This document shows, piece by piece, positions 16,101-24,455 of a stretch of 64,000 bases of DNA. Source of the DNA: Bradyrhizobium sp. CIAT3101 (lineage in GTDB: Bacteria > Pseudomonadota > Alphaproteobacteria > Rhizobiales > Xanthobacteraceae); contig NZ_CP121634.1 of NCBI RefSeq assembly GCF_029714945.1, positions 2,625,001 to 2,689,000 of the forward strand. The letters run 5' to 3'. The notes under the pieces are model-generated. The model was not told the DNA's origin. It ran no database searches and saw nothing but the letters and a program-made list of their open reading frames with translations. Positions within the stretch are counted from its first letter, which is position 1; each line of letters opens with the position of its first letter. Made by a program: the position numbers and the translations under genes.

Positions 16101-17116
16101 TGGGGCAGGGCCGGCGCGTCGCATGGGGGATAGGACTGGCCGCGCTGGTCGCGCTGCCGTTCGTCTATCGCGATCCCTATCATCTGCACATTCTGGTGCT
16201 GATCCTGATCTGGTCGTTCGCCTATACGTCGTGGTCGATGATGGGGCGGTTCGGCCTGGTCTCGCTCGGCCATGGCGGCTTCATGGGGATCGGTGCCTAT
16301 GTCACCGCGCTGCTCTGGAACCATCTCGGCCTGTCGCCATGGATCGGCATCCCCATCGGCATGGTCGCGGCGGGCGCGTTGGCGCTGATCGTCGGCTATC
16401 CCTGCTTCCGCTTCCGCATCACCGGACATTACTTCGTGCTGGTGACGCTCGCGCTGTCGGGCATCGTGCTCCAGGTGATCACGGCGACGCGCGACTATAC
16501 CGGCGGCTCGCTCGGCTACACGCCGAACCGCGCCTCGGGCAACAAGCTGCTGGCGCTGCAATTCGACGACAAGATCACCTGGTACCTGATCGCGCTCGCG
16601 GTCTGGCTCGGCGGCATCGTCGTCTGGCACCTGATCGATCGCAGCATGAGCCGCTACGCGCTCGAGGCGATCTCTGAGGATGAGGACGCGGCTGCCGCGG
16701 CCGGCGTCGACGTCACCGCGGAGAAACTGAAGATCACCCTGATCAGTGCCGTGATGACGGCGCTGGCGGGCGCGATCTATTGCCAGTACCAGATGTTCAT
16801 CACGCCCGACACGGTCTCCGGCATCGCCGTGTCGCTGCAGATGGTGTTCGCGGCCATCGTCGGCGGCCTGTTCGTCTCGCTCGGCCCGACCGTCGGCGCC
16901 GTCATCACCATCCTGCTCGCGGAGACCCTGCGCATCGGCTTCGGCACCAAGGCGGTCGGCTGGGACAACCTCGTCTACGGCGTGCTGCTGGTGCTTTTCA
17001 TCATATTCCTTCCGAAGGGCATCCTTGGTAGCCTGCTCGACCGATTGAAGTCGCAACGCAAGGTGCCCCGCGCTCATGAGCAAAAAGCCGTCCAAATCGC
17101 TCGCCCAGGAACTTGA
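16097..17116 (+). CDS. livM: Liv-type ABC transporter permease (LivM)
   Basis: The protein has 339 residues. The ATG at 16097 lies in an ATGA overlap with livH; an earlier in-frame ATG lies inside livH and is rejected. About nine helices; the conserved MMGRFGLVSLGHGGFMGIGA and the coupling loop ALEAISEDEDAAAAAGVDV are present. Its 3' end overlaps the start of the PPK2 gene by 41 bases, so the kinase is translated within the transporter transcript. Confidence 0.92.
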   Translation: MMGQGRRVAWGIGLAALVALPFVYRDPYHLHILVLILIWSFAYTSWSMMGRFGLVSLGHGGFMGIGAYVTALLWNHLGLSPWIGIPIGMVAAGALALIVGYPCFRFRITGHYFVLVTLALSGIVLQVITATRDYTGGSLGYTPNRASGNKLLALQFDDKITWYLIALAVWLGGIVVWHLIDRSMSRYALEAISEDEDAAAAAGVDVTAEKLKITLISAVMTALAGAIYCQYQMFITPDTVSGIAVSLQMVFAAIVGGLFVSLGPTVGAVITILLAETLRIGFGTKAVGWDNLVYGVLLVLFIIFLPKGILGSLLDRLKSQRKVPRAHEQKAVQIARPGT

Positions 17117-18005
17117 CCGCTACATCACGCCATTCCGGCATGACGGCTCCGGCAAGTTCCACCTGAAGGACCACAAGACCAACGAGAAGGGCGATCTGGA
17201 CAAGGAGACGGCGCAGGAGATTCTCGACGCCAACAAGAAGCGGCTGGTCGCATTCCAGGAGAAGCTCTACGCCCAGGACCGCTGGTCGGTGCTGATCGTG
17301 TTCCAGGCCATGGACGCCGGCGGCAAGGACAGCGCGATCAAGGCGATCTTCGAGGGCATCAATCCGCAGGGCTGCGAGGTGTCCGCCTTCAAGGCGCCGA
17401 GCAGCAAGGAGCTCGACCACGATTTCCTCTGGCGCCACGTCATCGCGCTGCCGGAGCGCGGTCATATCGGCATCTTCAACCGCTCCCATTACGAGGAGTG
17501 CCTGGTCACGCGTGTCCACCCGCAGGTTCTCGCCAAGGAGAAGCTGCCCCCGAAGCTCGTCACCAAGAACATCTGGCAGGAACGGTTCGAGGACATTGCC
17601 GCCTGGGAACGTTACCTGGCGCGCAACGGCACGCTGGTGCTGAAGTTCTTTCTCAATCTCTCCAAGGAAGAGCAGCGCCAGCGCTTTCTCGACCGGCTGG
17701 AGGAGCCGGCCAAGCAGTGGAAGTTCTCGATGGACGACATCAAGGAGCGCGCCCTGTGGCCGCGCTACCAGGCGGTCTATCAGGACATCGTGCGCCACAC
17801 CGCCACGCCGCATGCGCCCTGGTATGTCGTGCCCGCCGACCACAAATGGTTTGCCCGCGTGGTGATCGGCTCCGTCATCGTCGCGGAGCTCGAAAAGCTG
17901 GACCTGCGCTTTCCCCGCGCCGACAAGGCCTCGGCGGCGGAGTTCGACAACGTGCGCAAGGCGCTGGAGAAGGAAGGGAAGGGGGACAAGAAGCGGGGAA
18001 AGTGA
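17076..18005 (+). CDS. Polyphosphate kinase 2 family, class III-like (polyphosphate:nucleotide phosphotransferase)
   Basis: The protein has 309 residues. Walker A-like loop QAMDAGGKDS at about 78-87, then FNRSHYEE, the lid region around WKFSMDDIKERALWPRY, and APWYVVPADHKWFAR near the C-terminus. These match the PPK2 class III group, which uses polyphosphate to phosphorylate AMP and ADP; the class is inferred from overall pattern. It acts in the cytoplasm, salvaging nucleotides from the polyphosphate reserve. The start lies 41 bases inside livM, so coexpression with the amino-acid or amide importer is likely, perhaps supplying ATP for uptake under starvation. Confidence 0.88.
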   Translation: MSKKPSKSLAQELDRYITPFRHDGSGKFHLKDHKTNEKGDLDKETAQEILDANKKRLVAFQEKLYAQDRWSVLIVFQAMDAGGKDSAIKAIFEGINPQGCEVSAFKAPSSKELDHDFLWRHVIALPERGHIGIFNRSHYEECLVTRVHPQVLAKEKLPPKLVTKNIWQERFEDIAAWERYLARNGTLVLKFFLNLSKEEQRQRFLDRLEEPAKQWKFSMDDIKERALWPRYQAVYQDIVRHTATPHAPWYVVPADHKWFARVVIGSVIVAELEKLDLRFPRADKASAAEFDNVRKALEKEGKGDKKRGK

Positions 18006-18180
18006 CGGGAGGAAACCGTCAGCGCGGCCGCCGTCATCGGCAAAATCTGAAAACAACCCCATGCACAGTAGCCGGCGCTCATGGAATCAAGGGCCTGCCG
18101 GTCGCTGTGGGCGAGGTTCGGATTTTTAGAAAATGGCTTGACCCGTCGGGCAAAACAGGGGCATGATGTCACCATCACGA
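18006..18180. repeat. Probable dispersed intergenic repeat (unit E)
   Basis: From about 18048 the sequence (AAAACAACCCCATGCACAG onwards, through GGATTTTTAGAAAATGGC) resembles, from memory, a stretch found in intergenic regions of Bradyrhizobium and Rhodopseudomonas genomes. No second copy is in this window, so the call rests on recollection. It contains TTGACC and, 17 bases on, GCATGAT, which could act as a promoter. Confidence 0.35.
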
Positions 18181-18185
18181 ATGCT

Positions 18186-18314
18186 CTCGTAGGGTGGGCA
18201 AAGCGACTTGTCCGCCATAGCTCGAAGAGCGACGGCGGAAGCGTGCCCACGCATGTTTCGCGATCGAGAGAGGTGGTGGGCACGGCGCTTGCGCGCCTTT
18301 GCCCACCCTACGAG
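18186..18314. repeat. 129-bp palindromic repeat element (unit B)
   Basis: The ends are perfect 18-bp inverted repeats: CTCGTAGGGTGGGCAAAG at 18186 and its complement ending at 18314. Inside are nested dyads: TCCGCC with GGCGGA, GCTC-GAA-GAGC, and GTGCCCAC with GTGGGCAC. It carries no open frame. It lies between ppk2 and the convergent hydrolase gene and can fold into a long branched hairpin, so it may terminate both transcripts. Confidence 0.8.
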
Positions 18315-18328
18315 TTCGGTGCGAGCCG

Positions 18329-19213
18329 TTAGTACCCGCGACCCCACCAATAGCAGAAGCGCTCGACATTGGCGGGCAGGCTCGCTTCGTAATTCGCCCA
18401 CTTCTCGTATTTCGGCAGCTTCACCTCCTTCATCGCGGTGTCGAAGCATTTGCCGGCGTCGGCCGCCTTCTTCACCTCGGCCGAGAGATCCTCCATGTAG
18501 GCGATGTCGTCCTCGACATCCTTCTTGGTGCCGAGCCGGCCGCCGGCATAGGGATGGCCGGGGATCATCCGCTCCCAGTCGAGCGAAGCCAGCTTCTTGA
18601 GCGAGGCGATATATTCGAGCGGCGAGGAATTGTCGGGAATGTTGCGGAACTGGACCGCCTCGATCGGCGCGAAGTCGACCACGAAGACGAGCTTCTCCTT
18701 CGGCAGCCGCATCACCAGCGAGTTGTCGGAATGGTTGCGGCCGACATAGTCGAGCTCCAGCGTGGTGCCACCGAGCGTGATGGTCTTCTTGTCGTCGACC
18801 ACCTGATCCGGCATCACGATATCGGCCAGGAGCGCATTCTGTTTCTTCAACTCGAGCAGCCGCTCCCTGGTGCGGCGATGCGCGATGAAGGTGGCGCCGA
18901 GATCCTTGAAGGGCTGGCCGCCGGCGATGTGGTCGTAATGGTGGTGGCTGTAGATGACGTATTTGATCGGCTTGTCGGTGACGGCCTTGATCGCATCGAT
19001 ATAGGGCTTGGCGGGACGCAAGTAGGAGATTGGATCGGTCGCGATCACCCCTTGCGGCGTCACCACGAACATCGACTGATGGCCGCCATAGCGGAAGATG
19101 TAGACGTTCTCGGTGCCCTCGACTTTCTTGGTCGAGGTCTGCGGCGGCGTCTGCGCGAATGCTGATCCGGTGACGAGGGCTGCGAGCACGGCGATACAAA
19201 ATGATGCTTTCAT
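18329..19213 (-). CDS. Exported metallo-beta-lactamase-fold hydrolase
   Basis: The protein has 294 residues. The start at 19213 gives a clean Sec signal peptide (MKASFCIAVLAALVTGSAFAQ); the longer frame adds a non-hydrophobic Pro-rich leader. Zinc ligands: HHHYDH (HxHxDH), NHSDN, the Asp in VVDFAP and the His in PGHPYAG, which together are a full MBL-fold set. It is a periplasmic hydrolase of the SoxH/quinoprotein-relay-like group rather than a proven beta-lactamase. The substrate is unknown. Its stop is 15 bases from palindromic unit B. Confidence 0.85.
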   Translation of the reverse strand: MKASFCIAVLAALVTGSAFAQTPPQTSTKKVEGTENVYIFRYGGHQSMFVVTPQGVIATDPISYLRPAKPYIDAIKAVTDKPIKYVIYSHHHYDHIAGGQPFKDLGATFIAHRRTRERLLELKKQNALLADIVMPDQVVDDKKTITLGGTTLELDYVGRNHSDNSLVMRLPKEKLVFVVDFAPIEAVQFRNIPDNSSPLEYIASLKKLASLDWERMIPGHPYAGGRLGTKKDVEDDIAYMEDLSAEVKKAADAGKCFDTAMKEVKLPKYEKWANYEASLPANVERFCYWWGRGY

Positions 19214-19400
19214 CTCTGGCTTTCTGGAAATGAATGAGGACGGAGGAGGCGGGTGTTCTCTTCGACACAAACGCTGCCGCCGATGATTTATTCCATCGTT
19301 GCAAGCAGCCGATGTGTCGCGGGAACAGCATGGAACACATCGTCAAATGTGATTTGAAACTCATCGATCCCGCTTGACAGTTTTATGTCACGGGAGGAGC

Positions 19401-19487
19401 ATGCAGATGGTCGCAAACAAGCGACGGGTCCACTTCATGAGCAAGGGGAGGTCTATGACGCCACCTCCGCAAATCCAGCCGCGTTAA
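19401..19487 (+). CDS. Possible 28-residue basic small protein
   Basis: GGGAGGAGC directly precedes the ATG. The reading frame encodes 28 residues rich in Lys/Arg at the start (MQMVANKRRVHF) and Pro/Gln at the end, and stops with TAA. TTGACA lies about 27 bases upstream but without a good -10. No family is recognised. The ribosome binding site is the only real support, so it could be chance. Confidence 0.25.
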   Translation: MQMVANKRRVHFMSKGRSMTPPPQIQPR

Positions 19488-19666
19488 TTGCGATGGAGCT
19501 CGTTCGGATTATCGCATAGCGGCAGAAACCGCGAACGGCACGCCGGGTCAAGGTTTAGTGGGCTGCATCAGCAAGGCAGAGCCCCTACCTGCCCGGCGCT
19601 GTGCGTTTTGGCGTACCGCGCGCGTCAACTAAAGCGGAATGTGATTGGCGAATTGGGCCGAGGTTC

Positions 19667-19823
19667 ACCTCTCCCGAAGGGAGAGGTCGGATCGCATTGA
19701 AAATGCGATCCGGGTGAGGGGTTCAGGTCCCACTGGGTGCCGCACCCCCTCACCCGGATTGCTCTGGACGATGCTTCGCATCGCCAGGAGCAATCCGACC
19801 TCTCCCCGTTGGGGAGAGGTAGA
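19667..19823. repeat. 157-bp palindromic repeat element (unit D, copy 1)
   Basis: It is a nested set of hairpins: ACCTCTCCC-GAA-GGGAGAGGT, then GGATCGCATT with ATGCGATCC, then the long-range pair CGGGTGAGGGG with CCCCTCACCCG, then GGATTGCTC with GAGCAATCC, and finally ACCTCTCCCC with GGGGAGAGGT. The outer arms also pair with each other. A related but diverged copy is at 48779-48987. There is no coding potential. It lies just past the stop of the leftward gene at 19860. Confidence 0.8.
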
Positions 19824-19859
19824 CCTGCACAGGCCGACTGGACTTAATTTCATCAGGCG

Positions 19860-20483
19860 CTACGCCTTCTTCGTCACGCCGAAGAGATCACCGAGCCACT
19901 GATAATAAACCGGCTGCTTCTCGTGCAGGGTGGCGCGGTTGTTGGGCGGGCGGTCGACGTTGCCCCAGAGATAGAGGCTTCCGGTCACCGCAAAAAACTC
20001 CTGCACGTTCTTCAGGACGTAGGAGTCGGGTGGATAGAGTTCGTTCTGCCTGGCGATGCCGTAGAAGCGCACAAGATCCGGATTCTGCAGCGCTCCCGGC
20101 AGGACGCGGAAATGATAGGCGTGGAGCAGCTCGTGCAGCAGCACCGGCTTCTCTGGCGCAACGACGGCCGCGTCAACCGTGACACCCTGGACCTTGGACG
20201 AGAAGTGGCCGCCGCCGTCGCCCTGTCCGGGCTTGACCGAGACCGGTTGGCTTTTGAAGAAGGTCATGATCCCGGGCTTCGCGCCGCATTCGACGACGAT
20301 GTCGATCTGATGCTTCAGCGACGTGACGACGTCCTTGATATCGGGCTGGCTTTGCGCGGCGCTGGTGTCGACCGTGATGCCGCGATAGGTGAAGGTGGGT
20401 CCGCTCTGTGCGACCGCGGCCCGCGTGCCGAGCAGGACCGCAGCCCCCGCAAGCACGAGCCGGCGCCGGTCAAAATCCGTCAT
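19860..20483 (-). CDS. Exported zinc-peptidase-like protein (HExxH, lethal-factor-like pattern)
   Basis: The protein has 207 residues. The start at 20483 gives a leader with a twin-arginine-like DRRRLVLAG and a hydrophobic core ending AAVAQ. HELLHAYH at about residue 133 is an HExxH zinc motif. About 50 residues on, NVQEFFAVTG provides a glutamate in the position of the third zinc ligand, the pattern of gluzincins such as the anthrax-lethal-factor/M34-like fold. It is therefore probably a small secreted or periplasmic metallopeptidase, or an inactive relative. No substrate can be named. It is divergent from the MscS channel gene. Confidence 0.62.
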   Translation of the reverse strand: MTDFDRRRLVLAGAAVLLGTRAAVAQSGPTFTYRGITVDTSAAQSQPDIKDVVTSLKHQIDIVVECGAKPGIMTFFKSQPVSVKPGQGDGGGHFSSKVQGVTVDAAVVAPEKPVLLHELLHAYHFRVLPGALQNPDLVRFYGIARQNELYPPDSYVLKNVQEFFAVTGSLYLWGNVDRPPNNRATLHEKQPVYYQWLGDLFGVTKKA

Positions 20484-20736
20484 ATGATGCCCCCGAATTC
20501 CCGCGCCAATTTCGCATGCTTTTGCGGCACTGGCCATGACGCGGTTCCATCACATCTGCGTTGGGGGAAATGCCAGAGGACATGCCAAGGGAAATGCCAA
20601 GGGAAATGCCAAGAGATGGTCGCCTGATCGGCAAACTTCCGACACATGATCGGGGCGAATAGCCGCTATCCGACATGACGCAGTGCTTCGCGGTCACGAT
20701 TCCGCCGGCGCATTTCATTTATTTTGGGGAATCCGC

Positions 20737-23067
20737 GTGTCGCATAAGCTTGCCTCGGCGCTTGTCGCCGCCTTCATTCTCGCGCTCTCCTCTTTCTCCC
20801 CCGCCCGGGCAGAGCCGCCTGCGCCGGCCGCGAGCGGCATGGCCGCGCTGTCGCCTGACGAGGCCAAGCGGGCGCTGGAGACGCTCCAGGACGACAAGAA
20901 GCGCGCGCAAATGATCGATACGCTGCGCGCCATCGCGAATGCGTCCGGTCCGCAGCAGCCCGCGCCCGAACAGAAGTCGCCGATCCCGCTGTCGGCTGAC
21001 GGCCTCGGCGCGCAGCTTCTGCTCACGGTGTCGGAGGAGATCGGCGAGATCTCGCGCGACGTCGCCGACATGGCGCGGACGCTCACGCATTTCCCGGCGT
21101 TCTATTACTGGATCGTCCGGACCGCCAACGATCCTGACGCCTATAATCTGCTGATCGAGATCGCCTGGAAGCTGGCGCTGGTGTTCGGCTGCGCACTTGC
21201 CGCCGAATGGGTGATTGTCCGCCTGATCCGGCGTCCGGTCGCTTTCCTCGAAGGGCGCGTGCCGCAGACCGCGCGCCTGCCGGTACAGACGCTACCGATT
21301 GCCGATCCGCCGTCATCGGTCGCCGATGTCACTCCGTCGCCGGAATTGCACAAGCGCAGGCACAGCCTGGCGCGGGTCTGGCAGCTGATGCTGCGGCTGC
21401 CTTTCGTGCTGGGGCGGCTGTTGTTCGAACTGCTTCCGGTGGTCGTTTTCGTCGGCATCGCGACCGCATTGCTCGGAACGGAGATCGGCGAGCCCGCGAC
21501 CGTCCGCCTTGTGATCCTTGCGGTCGTCAACGCCTATGCGTTCTCGCGCGGGCTCATCTGCGTCGTTCGGGCGCTGGCCGGGCCGTTCGGCCTGTTTCCG
21601 GTGCGCGCCGAGACGGCAGCCTATGTCGAGATCTGGGCGCGCCGCATCGTCGGCGTCGCGGTCACCGGCATTGCATTCGCTAACGTGGCGCTGCTGCTCG
21701 GCCTGCATCGCGCCGGTTATGCCGCGCTCATCCGCATGGTGATGCTGGTCGTGCATCTCTTCGTCGTCGTCATCATCCTGCAATGCCGCCGCCAGGTCGC
21801 CGACGCCATTCGCGCGCCTGCGGACCGGCAGGGGATCGCGGCGCGCCTGCGCAACCGCATCGCCGGCGGCTGGCACTATCTGGCCATCGCGCTCGATCTG
21901 GCGCTGTGGGCGGTGTGGGCGCTGAACATCCGCAACGGCTACTCGCTGCTGCTGCAATATTTCGTCGGCACCATCGTGGTGGTGCTGATCACGCGGGTTG
22001 CGATCATGGTGACGCTGAGCCTGATCGATCGCGGCTTCCGCATCCAGCCGGAAATCCTCCAGCGTTTTCCCGGGCTGGAGATCCGCGCCAACCGCTATCT
22101 GCCGCTGCTGCGCAAGATCGTGTCCGGCGTGATCGCGTTCGTCGGCTTCGTCGCCGTGCTCGAGGTCTGGGGCGTCGATGCCATCGTCTGGTTCTATGGC
22201 GGCCAGATCGGGAGCCAGTTGATTTCCGCCCTCGCGACGATCGGCGTCGCCGTCTTCATCGCCGCGGTGATCTGGGAGGCCAGCAATGCGCTCTTGGACC
22301 GCCAGATCAACACGCTGTCGCGTGACGGGCATTATGCCCGCGCGGCGCGCCTGCGCACCTTCCAGCCGATGCTGCGCACGGCGCTGCTGTGCCTGATCGC
22401 CACCGTCGTCGGCCTCACGGCACTGAGCGAAATCGGCGTCAATGTCGCGCCGCTGCTCGCCGGTGCCGGCATCGTCGGCATCGCGATCGGCTTCGGTTCG
22501 CAAAAGCTGGTGCAGGATCTCATCACCGGCCTGTTCCTGCTGCTGGAGAATACGGTCCAGGTCGGCGATACCGTCAGCGTGTCGGGCCTGTCGGGCGTGG
22601 TTGAGAACGTTTCCATTCGTACGATACGCCTGCGCGCCGGCGACGGCTCCGTGCACATCGTGCCGTTCAGCGCGGTCACGACCATCACCAATGCCAGCCG
22701 TGGCGCCGGCAATGCCTCCGTCAGCATCAATGTCGCCTACAAGGAAGACACCGACCGCGCCGGCCAGATCCTCAAGGACATCGTCGAGGAGATGCGCCGC
22801 GAGACGGAATTCCGCCCGTTGATCCGCGGCGACCTCGAGCTCTGGGGTATCGACAAGGTCGATGGTGCCATGGTGTCGATCGTCGGCCAGATCCGCTGCA
22901 CCGAGGCCGGCCGCTGGCCGGTCCAGCGCGAATTCAACCGCCGCATGAAGCAGCGCTTCCAGCAGAACGGCATCGAGGTGGCATCCGCGACCCAGAGCAT
23001 TTTGATGCATGTCGCGCCACCGGCCGACGTCGCCACCAATCTAACGCCGCGGCGGGCGGCTGGATAA
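20737..23067 (+). CDS. Large MscS-family mechanosensitive channel
   Basis: The protein has 776 residues. The start is GTG at 20737: GGGGA lies 5 bases upstream and the encoded chain then opens with a clean signal peptide ending SPARAE. A periplasmic part of about 130 residues is followed by about ten membrane helices. The C-terminal MscS core shows the glycine-rich pore helix AGAGIVGIAIGFGSQKLVQD, then the beta domain from LENTVQVGDTVSVSGLSG, and NVSIRTIRLRAGDG. Size and order recall YbiO-like or MscM-like large MscS homologues. It releases solutes under hypo-osmotic stress by family. The C-terminal end is tailless after HVAPPADV. Confidence 0.9.
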   Translation: MSHKLASALVAAFILALSSFSPARAEPPAPAASGMAALSPDEAKRALETLQDDKKRAQMIDTLRAIANASGPQQPAPEQKSPIPLSADGLGAQLLLTVSEEIGEISRDVADMARTLTHFPAFYYWIVRTANDPDAYNLLIEIAWKLALVFGCALAAEWVIVRLIRRPVAFLEGRVPQTARLPVQTLPIADPPSSVADVTPSPELHKRRHSLARVWQLMLRLPFVLGRLLFELLPVVVFVGIATALLGTEIGEPATVRLVILAVVNAYAFSRGLICVVRALAGPFGLFPVRAETAAYVEIWARRIVGVAVTGIAFANVALLLGLHRAGYAALIRMVMLVVHLFVVVIILQCRRQVADAIRAPADRQGIAARLRNRIAGGWHYLAIALDLALWAVWALNIRNGYSLLLQYFVGTIVVVLITRVAIMVTLSLIDRGFRIQPEILQRFPGLEIRANRYLPLLRKIVSGVIAFVGFVAVLEVWGVDAIVWFYGGQIGSQLISALATIGVAVFIAAVIWEASNALLDRQINTLSRDGHYARAARLRTFQPMLRTALLCLIATVVGLTALSEIGVNVAPLLAGAGIVGIAIGFGSQKLVQDLITGLFLLLENTVQVGDTVSVSGLSGVVENVSIRTIRLRAGDGSVHIVPFSAVTTITNASRGAGNASVSINVAYKEDTDRAGQILKDIVEEMRRETEFRPLIRGDLELWGIDKVDGAMVSIVGQIRCTEAGRWPVQREFNRRMKQRFQQNGIEVASATQSILMHVAPPADVATNLTPRRAAG

Positions 23068-23154
23068 ATTTCCGGCTTGCCTCCGTTCTTCCGGCAGCGT
23101 TCACTCGCCCTCCAGCCCGCTGATGACATGCGGGTGGCAAAAAGGGTGGGAAGA

Positions 23155-24156
23155 ATGGTGCGGGGGCTGTGGGCCGGATTGCGCGGTCATGTGATCGTCA
23201 TTTGCGCGTTGATCGGAAGTGTCGCGTGGACCGCACCGGGCTACGCCCAGTCGTTTCCCTCCCGTCCCATCACGCTGGTGGTGCCGTTTGCGGCCGGCGG
23301 GCCGACCGATACGCTGGCACGGATCCTGTCGGAGCGGATCGCAGCCGAGCTGCATGCGACGATCGTGGTCGAGAACGTCGCCGGCGCGTCCGGCAGCATC
23401 GCCGGCGCCCGCGTCGCGCGCGCAACGCCTGACGGCACGACCATCACCATCGGCCATTGGGGCACGCATGTGCTCAACGGCGCGATCTTCAAGCTGCCTT
23501 ATGATGTCGTCACCGATTTCGAGCCGGTCGCGCTGGTCGCGATGGGCACACAACTGATCGTCGGCCGGAAGTCGCTCGAGGCCAACAATCTGAAAGAGAT
23601 GATCGCTTGGCTGAAGGCCAATCCCGGCAAGGCGACCGCCGGGACTGCCGGCGCCGGCACCGGTGCGCATGTTGCCGGCGTGTTCTTCAAGGAGAAGACC
23701 GGCACCGACTTCCAGTTCGTGCCGTACCGGGGTGCGGGGCCCGCGATGATCGATCTCGTCGCCGGACAGATCGACATCATGTTCGACCAGGCCTCGAACT
23801 CGCTGCCGCAATACAAGAACGGGGCGATCAAGGCGTTCGCGGTGACGTCGCCGACCCGACTCGCATCCGCGCCCGACATTCCGACCGTCGACGAAGCGGG
23901 CCTGCCCGGCCTGTACATCTCCTACTGGCACGGCATCTGGGCACCGAAGAACACGCCGAATGAGATCGTCTCAAAGCTCAACGCGGCCATTGTCGCCGCG
24001 CTTGCCGATCCCGCCGTCAAGCAGCGCTTCGCCGAACTGGGCCAGGAGATACCGCCAGTGGACCAGCAATCGCCCGCCGCCCTCGGCGCCTTCCAGAAGG
24101 CGGAGACCGAGAAATGGTGGCCGGTGGTGAAGGCTGCGGACATCAAGCCGGAATAA
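23155..24156 (+). CDS. Bug-family tripartite tricarboxylate transporter substrate-binding protein
   Basis: The protein has 333 residues from ATG 23155 (GGGTGGGAAG upstream; alternative ATGs at 23077 and 23128). A signal peptide ends at GYAQSFPSRP. The TctC/Bug fold is clear: ITLVVPFAAGGPTDTLAR, VVENVAGASGSIAG, TAGAGTGAHVAG and AFAVTSPTRLASAPDIPTVDE. This family captures carboxylates and many other solutes in the periplasm. No TctA/TctB membrane genes are nearby, as is common for orphan Bug proteins. Malic enzyme follows after a repeat, which makes a dicarboxylate ligand imaginable, but this is only context. Confidence 0.9.
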   Translation: MVRGLWAGLRGHVIVICALIGSVAWTAPGYAQSFPSRPITLVVPFAAGGPTDTLARILSERIAAELHATIVVENVAGASGSIAGARVARATPDGTTITIGHWGTHVLNGAIFKLPYDVVTDFEPVALVAMGTQLIVGRKSLEANNLKEMIAWLKANPGKATAGTAGAGTGAHVAGVFFKEKTGTDFQFVPYRGAGPAMIDLVAGQIDIMFDQASNSLPQYKNGAIKAFAVTSPTRLASAPDIPTVDEAGLPGLYISYWHGIWAPKNTPNEIVSKLNAAIVAALADPAVKQRFAELGQEIPPVDQQSPAALGAFQKAETEKWWPVVKAADIKPE

Positions 24157-24176
24157 TCTTGCTGTCATGCACGCCT

Positions 24177-24283
24177 CCTCATCCTGAGGAGGCCGCGTAG
24201 CGGCCGTCTCGAAGGATGGCCGCGGGTGAGATCGGGGCCTTTCAAGGTTCGAGACGCGCGTGCCGCGCTCCTCACCATGAGGA
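24177..24283. repeat. Palindromic repeat element (unit A, copy 1)
   Basis: CTCATCCTGAGGAG...CGTCTCGAAGGATGG on one arm and GGTTCGAGACG...CTCCTCACCATGAGG on the other form a long imperfect inverted repeat. GGCCGCGTAGCGGCC is a local hairpin inside it. Copies of the same unit are at 26131-26256 and 52317-52457. It is non-coding and lies just after the stop of the Bug gene. Confidence 0.85.
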
Positions 24284-24455
24284 GAACGAGCTGTTTTTCC
24301 GCGTTAAGCTTTGCCTCGGCTACCTGCTTTCCTCCCGCAAAAATCTCGCTGCGGTGCGAGATCACAATCGCGGCCCAAGGAGCAACGTCCTTGATCTCGA
24401 TGGAGCGCTGGTCGACAATGGCTGCCCTTCAATAAGAAACTCCCTGGGGGAATTC

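Larger units (their letters stand above)
19214..19859. other. Long intergenic stretch between two leftward genes
   Basis: This 646-base stretch holds the promoter region of the MBL-fold gene, one possible 28-codon ORF (19401-19487) with a ribosome binding site, and palindromic unit D at 19667-19823. The part from about 19490 to 19660 shows no feature I recognise. Confidence 0.5.

Noticed and set aside
18186..18314. CRISPR-like repeat region
   Set aside because: The repeats are inverted and nested, not evenly spaced direct repeats; the other repeat clusters in the window are also palindromes. No cas gene is present.
21313..23010. 565-codon minus-strand frame opposite the MscS channel
   Set aside because: No domain, biased shadow composition, and the sense frame has the MscS core motif.
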